Positions 6,922 through 10,858 of a stretch of 10,858 nt of DNA are shown piece by piece. The notes below the pieces were generated by a model. The model did no database searches. It was not told the DNA's origin and saw only the letters and a program-made list of their open reading frames with translations. Source of the DNA: Brumimicrobium sp041655765 (lineage in GTDB: Bacteria; Bacteroidota; Bacteroidia; Flavobacteriales_D; Crocinitomicaceae); the NCBI GenBank assembly GCA_041655765.1, contig JBBAEU010000036.1:1-10858 (forward strand), in the 5' to 3' direction. Each line of letters opens with the position of its first letter. Within the stretch, counting starts at the first letter, position 1. The translations under genes were made by a program, and so were the position numbers.

Positions 6922-9741
6922 ATGCCAAGAAATAAACAAATCAAATCAGTTTTAATTATCGGAAGTGGACCAATCGTAATTGGTCAAGCCTGTGAATTTG
7001 ATTATTCAGGAACACAATCTATTCGTTCTTTGAAAGAAGAAGGGATAGAAGTAACTTTAATCAATTCAAATCCAGCAACCATTATGACAGATAAAGTAAT
7101 GGCTGATAACATTTATTTAAAAGCGTTAGAACCAGAAAACATCCGTTATATTTTAGAAAAACATCCAAGTATTGATGCTGTTTTACCAACCATGGGAGGA
7201 CAAACGGCATTGAATTTAGCGATGGAATGTGATAAAATAGGATTGTGGGAAGAGTTTAACGTAAAATTGATTGGAGTTGATATCCATGCCATTGAAGTGA
7301 CTGAAGACCGTGAAGAGTTTAGAGAGTTGATGGAAGAAATTAATGTTCCGATGCCACCTCAAAAAACAGCTCGTTCTTTTCTTGAGGGTAAAGAAGTGGC
7401 ACAAGAATTTGGTTTTCCTGTTTGTATTCGCTCGTCTTTTACATTGGGTGGTGCAGGTGCAGGAATTGTGTATGAAGAGAAAGAGTTTGATAAACTTTTA
7501 GATAGGGGATTGCACGCTTCTCCAATCCATGAGGTAATGATTGATAAAGCATTAATGGGTTGGAAAGAGTATGAATTGGAATTAATCCGAGATAGCAAGG
7601 ATAACATCATGGTCGTATGTTGTATCGAAAATTTCGATCCAATGGGCGTTCATACAGGTGATTCTATAACTGTTGCTCCTGCAATGACGTTATCGGATAA
7701 GACATACCAAAGAATGCGTAACATGGCTTTTAAAATGTTGCGTTCCGTAGGAAACTTTGCAGGAGGATGTAACGTTCAATTTGCTGTTTCTCCAGATGAA
7801 AATGAAGATATTGTCGCAATAGAAATCAATCCTCGTGTTTCTCGTTCTTCGGCTTTGGCATCAAAAGCAACAGGTTATCCAATTGCTAAAATTGCTACAA
7901 AATTGGCGTTGGGTTATACCTTAGATGAATTACAGAATCAAATTACAAAAACAACTTCGGCATTCTTTGAGCCAACATTGGATTATGTAATTGTAAAAAT
8001 ACCGAGATGGAACTTTAGTAAATTTCCGGGAGCAGATGTAAAACTTGGACTTCAAATGAAAGCAGTAGGAGAGGTGATGGGGATCGGACGTTCATTCCAA
8101 GAAGCTCTTCAAAAAGCTTGTCAATCTTTAGAAATTGGTAGAAACGGATTAGGGGCAGATGGAAAAGAAGTTACTAATCAAAACCAAATATTAGAGAGCT
8201 TAGAGTTTCCAAGTTGGGACAGATTGTTTCATATTTATGATGCAATCAAACTAGGAATTCCATTTAAAACAATTCAGGAAAAGACTAAAATTGATTTGTG
8301 GTTCTTAAAACAAATTGAAGAACTAATTAATTTTGAGAAGATTGTTAAAAAATATTCGTTAAATGATATTCCAAAAGAAATAATGCTTGAAGCAAAGCAA
8401 AAAGGCTATACAGATAGACAATTGGGACATTTAATGAGATGTTTGGAATCTGAAGTTCGTGCAAAACGCGTTGAACAAGGCATTAATAGAACCTATAAAA
8501 TCGTAGATACATGCGCTGGGGAGTATCAAGCACATACACCTTATTTTTATTCTTCCTTTGAAGAAGAAAACGAAAGCATTCGTTCGGAGAAAAAGAAAAT
8601 TGTCATTCTTGGCTCTGGTCCAAACCGAATTGGTCAGGGTATAGAATTTGATTATTCTTGTGTTCATGGTGTTTTAGCATGTAAAGAAATGGGATATGAA
8701 ACAATCATGATTAATTGTAATCCTGAAACAGTTTCTACCGACTTCGATATTGCCGATAAATTATATTTCGAACCTGTCTTTTGGGAACATATTTATGATA
8801 TTATCGACTTGGAGAAACCAGAAGGAGTAATTGTTCAACTTGGTGGTCAGACTGCATTAAAATTGGCTGAAAAGTTAGAGAGATACGGAATTAAAATTAT
8901 TGGGACAGATTATGATGCTGTCGATTTAGCAGAGGATAGAGGACGTTTTTCTACCCTTTTAAAAGATAATGATGTGCCTTATCCTGAATTTGGCGTGGTA
9001 GAAAGTGCTGAACAAGCATTAGAATTGGCAGGAACTTTAGGGTATCCGATTCTTGTAAGACCTTCTTACGTGTTGGGAGGACAGAAAATGAAAATTGTAA
9101 TTAATAACGAGGATTTAGAGCATCATGTAGTAGATATTTTGAATGAGTTGCCTGATAATCAAATTTTGTTAGACAGGTTTTTAGGCGGTGCAGTGGAATG
9201 TGAAGCAGACGCAATTTGTGATGGAGAAAATGTATATATAATTGGTATTATGCAACACATTGAACCAGCAGGAATCCATTCGGGAGACTCTTATGCTGTT
9301 TTACCTCCGTATAACTTGGGAGATTTTGTATTGAACCAAATTGAAGATATAACGAAAAAGATTGCTATTGCTTTAAAAACTGTTGGATTAATCAATATCC
9401 AATTTGTAGTTAAAGATGAAAAAGTGTATGTGATTGAAGCAAACCCACGCGCTTCAAGAACAGTGCCTTTCATTGCGAAAGCATACGATGAGCCTTATGT
9501 AAATTATGCAACAAAAGTGATGTTGGGAACACATAAAGTAACCGATTTCGATTTTAAACCAAGAAAAGAAGGGTATGCAATTAAAATCCCTGTGTTTTCA
9601 TATAACAAATTCCCTGAAGTTAACAAGGAATTAGGTCCAGAAATGAAATCAACAGGGGAAGCAATTCACTTTGTAAAAGATCTAAGAGATCCTTTCTTTA
9701 TGAAGATTTACTCAGAAAGAAACTTATATTTGTCTAAATAG
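6922..9741 (+). CDS. carB: Carbamoyl-phosphate synthase large subunit, short form without MGS domain
   Basis: 939 aa. It makes carbamoyl phosphate from bicarbonate, two ATP and ammonia supplied by the CarA glutaminase, feeding pyrimidine and arginine synthesis. First half: LIIGSGPIVIGQACEFDYSG at 11-30, NSNPATIMTD, LPTMGGQTALN at 88-98, SFTLGGAGAG at 172-181, ENFDPMGVHTGDS, EINPRVSRSSALASKATG at 301-318. About 400-550 is the oligomerisation region. Second half: VILGSGPNRIGQGIEFDYSC at 561-580, NCNPETVSTD, VQLGGQTALKLAE, RPSYVLGG at 713-720, IEANPRASRTVPF at 838-850. Both ATP-grasp halves are complete. The protein stops soon after FNKFP-type motif YNKFPEV and LGPEMKSTGEA, so the C-terminal MGS-like allosteric domain of the 1073-aa E. 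coli enzyme is missing. Short forms are, to my knowledge, usual in flavobacteria, so this is lineage-typical rather than a break. carA is not adjacent in this window. Confidence 0.97.
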   Translation: MPRNKQIKSVLIIGSGPIVIGQACEFDYSGTQSIRSLKEEGIEVTLINSNPATIMTDKVMADNIYLKALEPENIRYILEKHPSIDAVLPTMGGQTALNLAMECDKIGLWEEFNVKLIGVDIHAIEVTEDREEFRELMEEINVPMPPQKTARSFLEGKEVAQEFGFPVCIRSSFTLGGAGAGIVYEEKEFDKLLDRGLHASPIHEVMIDKALMGWKEYELELIRDSKDNIMVVCCIENFDPMGVHTGDSITVAPAMTLSDKTYQRMRNMAFKMLRSVGNFAGGCNVQFAVSPDENEDIVAIEINPRVSRSSALASKATGYPIAKIATKLALGYTLDELQNQITKTTSAFFEPTLDYVIVKIPRWNFSKFPGADVKLGLQMKAVGEVMGIGRSFQEALQKACQSLEIGRNGLGADGKEVTNQNQILESLEFPSWDRLFHIYDAIKLGIPFKTIQEKTKIDLWFLKQIEELINFEKIVKKYSLNDIPKEIMLEAKQKGYTDRQLGHLMRCLESEVRAKRVEQGINRTYKIVDTCAGEYQAHTPYFYSSFEEENESIRSEKKKIVILGSGPNRIGQGIEFDYSCVHGVLACKEMGYETIMINCNPETVSTDFDIADKLYFEPVFWEHIYDIIDLEKPEGVIVQLGGQTALKLAEKLERYGIKIIGTDYDAVDLAEDRGRFSTLLKDNDVPYPEFGVVESAEQALELAGTLGYPILVRPSYVLGGQKMKIVINNEDLEHHVVDILNELPDNQILLDRFLGGAVECEADAICDGENVYIIGIMQHIEPAGIHSGDSYAVLPPYNLGDFVLNQIEDITKKIAIALKTVGLINIQFVVKDEKVYVIEANPRASRTVPFIAKAYDEPYVNYATKVMLGTHKVTDFDFKPRKEGYAIKIPVFSYNKFPEVNKELGPEMKSTGEAIHFVKDLRDPFFMKIYSERNLYLSK
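9725..9732 (+). promoter_or_regulatory. Possible -7 box within the carB 3' end
   Basis: TATATTTG matches TAnnTTTG and lies 20 nt before the ATG of the small downstream gene, so that gene could be transcribed separately from carB. The bases also encode Leu-Tyr-Leu of CarB, so a chance match is possible. Confidence 0.3.
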
Positions 9742-9752
9742 AAATTTATACG

Positions 9753-9998
9753 ATGTTTTTTTTAAGTATTCCTGGCACATTTAGAACAATCTTAATCATT
9801 ATTGCCATTCTTTTATTGATTCGCTTTCTTCGCAATTTTATGAATGCTAGAAACGCTATAACAATTGAAGAACGTTTAAAAAAAGAAAAGGAAGCATTTG
9901 AAAAAGAAAAGAAAATAGCCGAACAAGAAAAAGGAAAAGTAAGAATCATTCAAGAAAAAAAAGATGCTGAGGATACTGATTTTGAAGAAATAAAGTAA
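9753..9998 (+). CDS. Small membrane protein with coiled coil, DUF4834-like
   Basis: 81 aa. One hydrophobic span (about 9-25, FRTILIIIAILLLIRFL) is followed by a basic patch (RNFMNARN) and a highly charged helix at about 38-70 (EERLKKEKEAFEKEKKIAEQEKGK), then a tail ending in a DFEEIK stretch. The layout of one span, a coiled-coil stretch, a G-K-V-R-I-I segment and an acidic D-F-E-E-I tail resembles the DUF4834 family of small Bacteroidota membrane proteins; function unknown. It starts 11 bp after carB on the same strand, so it is either co-transcribed or driven by the box overlapping the carB end. Codon use is like its neighbours. It is possible but less likely that this frame is fortuitous. 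Confidence 0.65.
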   Translation: MFFLSIPGTFRTILIIIAILLLIRFLRNFMNARNAITIEERLKKEKEAFEKEKKIAEQEKGKVRIIQEKKDAEDTDFEEIK

Positions 9999-10047
9999 GG
10001 AATAAATGCATACTTCATTATATTCTAATGTTTTGGAAAAAATAAAG

Positions 10048-10070
10048 TTAAATTATTTAATTATTTTTTT
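10048..10070 (+). terminator. Weak AT-only hairpin with T-run after the small gene
   Basis: TTAAA (10048-10052) and TTTAA (10056-10060) form a small hairpin followed by TTATTTTTTT (10061-10070). It lies about 50 bp beyond the small gene's stop, a sensible place for a terminator, but the stem has no G-C pair. Confidence 0.3.
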
Positions 10071-10100
10071 GATAAACTGCTGAATATTCAAAAAAGTGTA

Positions 10101-10108
10101 TATATTTG
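10101..10108 (+). promoter_or_regulatory. -7 box upstream of the tRNA-like tandem array
   Basis: TATATTTG followed by CACTCGC is a perfect TAnnTTTG box in the style seen before stable-RNA genes in this group (my recollection of the family pattern). Start of transcription would be near 10114-10116, about 20 nt before the first hairpin of the array. A perfect 10-bp palindrome, TGAATATTCA (10081-10090), lies 10 nt upstream of the box, where a -33 element would normally partly fall; no TTTG is seen at the usual spacing. Confidence 0.55.
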
Positions 10109-10135
10109 CACTCGCTATTGAATAAAAATAAGACT

Positions 10136-10159
10136 TCTTACAGCGGTAAGATTTTTTTT
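10136..10159 (+). terminator. Hairpin with U8 tract just downstream of the array promoter
   Basis: TCTTAC (10136-10141), loop AGCG, GTAAGA (10146-10151), then eight T (10152-10159). This has the form of an intrinsic terminator or attenuator placed about 20 nt after the predicted start. The same position in the later units (10336-10355, 10536-10555, 10736-10755) has an 8-bp hairpin ATTTTTAC-AACG-GTAAAAAT with a shorter T4 tail. The stem is short and AT-rich, so termination strength is uncertain. Confidence 0.45.
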
Positions 10160-10193
10160 AAAAAAATATTGCGGTTAGGTCCAATGACCTGTA

Positions 10194-10258
10194 CAAAATT
10201 TAGCAAGAGATTGTTATTGACTGTTGTCAACGTTATCGAAAGATAATTATAAGTTTTG
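10194..10258 (+). other. Cloverleaf-like four-way junction, unit 0 (divergent copy)
   Basis: Closing stem CAAAATTT (10194-10201) with AAGTTTTG (10251-10258), 8 pairs including one U-G. Inside are three hairpins: AGCAA-GAGA-TTGTT (10202-10215, GNRA loop), TTGAC-TGTT-GTCAA (10217-10230, with an A-C mismatch below it), and TTATC-GAAA-GATAA (10233-10246, GNRA loop). The third hairpin has a different sequence from the other units but still pairs fully, which supports a conserved structure. Whether it acts as RNA or DNA is not shown. Confidence 0.55.
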
Positions 10259-10320
10259 GCCTGGTAGTTCAGTTGGTTAGAATATCCCGATTGAAACATC
10301 GGGAGGGTCGCAATTCGAGT
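10258..10320 (+). other. Degenerate tRNA-Asp-like segment, copy 1
   Basis: GGCCTGG, then TA, D-stem GTTC/GAAT around AGTTGGTTA (with the G-G pair of a D-loop), then TCCCGAT/ATCGGGA closing TGAAAC, then GGGTCGC and TTCGAGT (T-loop sequence). From memory the first 26 bases are nearly those of a flavobacterial tRNA-Asp(GTC). Departures: the anticodon arm is 20 nt with a 7-bp stem and 6-nt loop instead of 17 nt; the T-stem (GCAA against AGAA) does not pair; no acceptor 3' strand CCAGACC or CCA follows. It therefore should not be a working elongator tRNA; it is a tRNA-derived or tRNA-mimicking element. Confidence 0.6.
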
Positions 10321-10394
10321 AGAAGACAATAAATGATTTTTACAACGGTAAAAATTTTAAAATAAAATATTGCGGTTAGGTCCAATGACCTGTA

Positions 10395-10458
10395 CAAAAT
10401 TTAGCAAGAGATTGTTGTTGACTGTTGTCAACGTCGGTTATTCCGATTATAAATTTTG
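10395..10458 (+). other. Cloverleaf-like four-way junction, unit 1
   Basis: Closing stem CAAAATTT (10395-10402) with AAATTTTG (10451-10458), 8 Watson-Crick pairs. Inside: AGCAA-GAGA-TTGTT (10403-10416), GTTGAC-TGTT-GTCAAC (10417-10432) and TCGG-TTATT-CCGA (10434-10446). Arms follow each other with 0, 0 and 1 unpaired bases, then TTAT before the closing strand. It is 64 nt, slightly smaller than a tRNA. The last G of the closing stem is also the first G of the next tRNA-like segment. Confidence 0.6.
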
Positions 10459-10520
10459 GTCTGGTAGTTCAGTTGGTTAGAATATCCCGATTGAAACATC
10501 GGGAGGGTCGCAATTCGAGT
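10458..10520 (+). other. Degenerate tRNA-Asp-like segment, copy 2
   Basis: Same as copy 1 except GGTCTGG at the 5' end, which is the canonical Asp acceptor 5' strand. No complementary CCAGACC follows. The D-arm, the extended anticodon arm and the T-loop bases are identical to copy 1. Confidence 0.6.
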
Positions 10521-10594
10521 AGAAAACAATAAATGATTTTTACAACGGTAAAAATTTTAAAATAAAATATTGCGGTTAGGTCCAATGACCTGTA

Positions 10595-10658
10595 CAAAAT
10601 TTTGCAAGAGATTGTTGTTGACTGTTGTCAACGTCGGTTATTCCGATTATAAATTTTG
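10595..10658 (+). other. Cloverleaf-like four-way junction, unit 2
   Basis: Same pairing as unit 1. One change, A to T at 10603, removes the bottom pair of the first inner hairpin; all other pairs are kept. Confidence 0.6.
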
Positions 10659-10720
10659 ATCTGGTAGTTCAGTTGGTTAGAATATCCCGATTGAAACATC
10701 GGGAGGGTCGCAATTCGAGT
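10658..10720 (+). other. Degenerate tRNA-Asp-like segment, copy 3
   Basis: Same as copy 2 except GATCTGG at the 5' end. The acceptor 5' strand thus drifts between copies (GGCC, GGTC, GATC) with no compensating partner, indicating that this strand is not kept paired. Confidence 0.6.
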
Positions 10721-10794
10721 AGAAAACAATAAATGATTTTTACAACGGTAAAAATTTTAAAATAAAATATTGCGGTTAGGTCCAATGACCTGTA

Positions 10795-10858
10795 CAAAAT
10801 TTTGCAAGAGATTGTTGTTGACTGTTGTCAACGTCGGTTATTCCGATTATAAATTTTG
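10795..10858 (+). other. Cloverleaf-like four-way junction, unit 3, ending at the window edge
   Basis: Identical to unit 2. Its final closing-stem base is the last base of the window, so the array very probably continues beyond it. Confidence 0.6.

Larger units (their letters stand above)
10136..10858 (+). repeat. Tandem array of 200-bp structured, tRNA-like units (one partial plus three full periods, open at right)
   Basis: Aligned anchors (the bases before CTGGTAGTTCAG) fall at 10258, 10458 and 10658, with the window end at 10858, so the period is exactly 200 bp. Comparing full periods by eye, period 1 (10258-10457) and period 2 (10458-10657) differ at three bases, and periods 2 and 3 (10658-10857) differ at one. 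The 5' partial unit (about 10136-10257) is clearly homologous but more diverged. Unit order: hairpin H1, hairpin H2 (AGGTC-CAAT-GACCT), a cloverleaf-like junction, then a degenerate tRNA-Asp-like segment. No protein frame can run through the array because 200 is not a multiple of three and stops are frequent. There is no protein gene between 9999 and the window end. Function unknown; structured RNA, tRNA-derived repeat or recombination relic are all open. Confidence 0.9.

Noticed and set aside
9746..9949. Minus-strand 67-aa frame opposite the small membrane protein gene.
   Set aside because: It is the complement of a Lys/Glu-rich coiled coil (giving Phe/Ser-rich sequence); the plus frame has the better context behind carB.
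10286..10300. ATTGAAAC inside the repeat resembles the 3' end of CRISPR repeats, suggesting a CRISPR array.
   Set aside because: The repeat period is 200 bp with no unique spacers; the whole unit, not a 30-bp repeat, is repeated, and no cas genes are present. The motif is just the loop of the anticodon-like arm.
10138..10329. A 63-aa minus-strand frame across the first repeat.
   Set aside because: It lies across RNA-like hairpins and a tRNA-like segment, has no family resemblance, and does not continue in the other units because the 200-bp period shifts frame.
10258..10390. A split tRNA in which GGTCTGG pairs with CCAATGACC of the same unit (10382-10390).
   Set aside because: It needs a 2-nt bulge and the 5' strand varies between copies without matching changes; the GACC bases already form the AGGTC/GACCT hairpin.
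10371..10432. GTTAGGT and GTCAAC resemble integron attC core sites.
   Set aside because: GTTAGGT fits GTTRRRY, but GTCAAC lacks the required RYYYAAC form, there is no integrase or cassette gene, and the intervals are identical copies rather than different cassettes.

Overview
The window looks like a piece of a Bacteroidota chromosome, most likely a flavobacterium-type organism. The basis is strongly AT-rich DNA, short -7 boxes of the TAnnTTTG type, start codons without clear Shine-Dalgarno sequences, lipoproteins with a short signal and a Cys near residue 17, a DUF1573 lipoprotein, a short CarB lacking the C-terminal allosteric domain, and a DUF4834-like small membrane protein. No database search was possible, so the taxonomic call is an inference from these features.

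Layout. Positions 1-421 (minus) carry the N-terminal part of an IS4-type transposase (DUF4372 type) cut by the window edge, followed by a hairpin terminator and a possible IS end. 559-1221 (minus) is a membrane-anchored thioredoxin-fold protein with a CxxC motif, divergent from a DUF1573 lipoprotein (1331-1861). 1931-5886 is a four-gene Mn/Zn/Fe-type ABC importer operon (binding protein, ATPase, two permeases) with zero or -4 bp junctions. A DtxR/MntR-like palindrome and a good -7 box lie just upstream, and both permeases end in what looks like a winged-helix domain. 5892-6743 (minus) is an alpha/beta hydrolase facing the importer tail to tail. 6922-9741 is carB (939 aa, no MGS domain), followed by a small coiled-coil membrane protein (9753-9998).

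The last ~720 bases (about 10136 to the window end) contain no credible protein gene. They hold a tandem array with an exact 200-bp period: one divergent 5' partial unit, then three nearly identical full periods running off the window. Each unit contains (i) a small hairpin, (ii) a second hairpin, (iii) a compact cloverleaf-like four-way junction of 64-65 nt, and (iv) a tRNA-Asp-like 5' part with intact D-arm, extended anticodon arm and T-loop sequence but no T-stem and no acceptor 3' strand. A tRNA-style -7 box (10101-10108) sits just upstream. The divergent first unit keeps the hairpins although the bases differ, which points to selection on structure. This array is the part of the window most likely to be an undescribed element, either a structured RNA or a tRNA-derived repeat.

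Both window ends fall in repeated DNA (IS element left, tandem repeat right; the last base is the last base of a cloverleaf), so this may be a whole contig broken at repeats.
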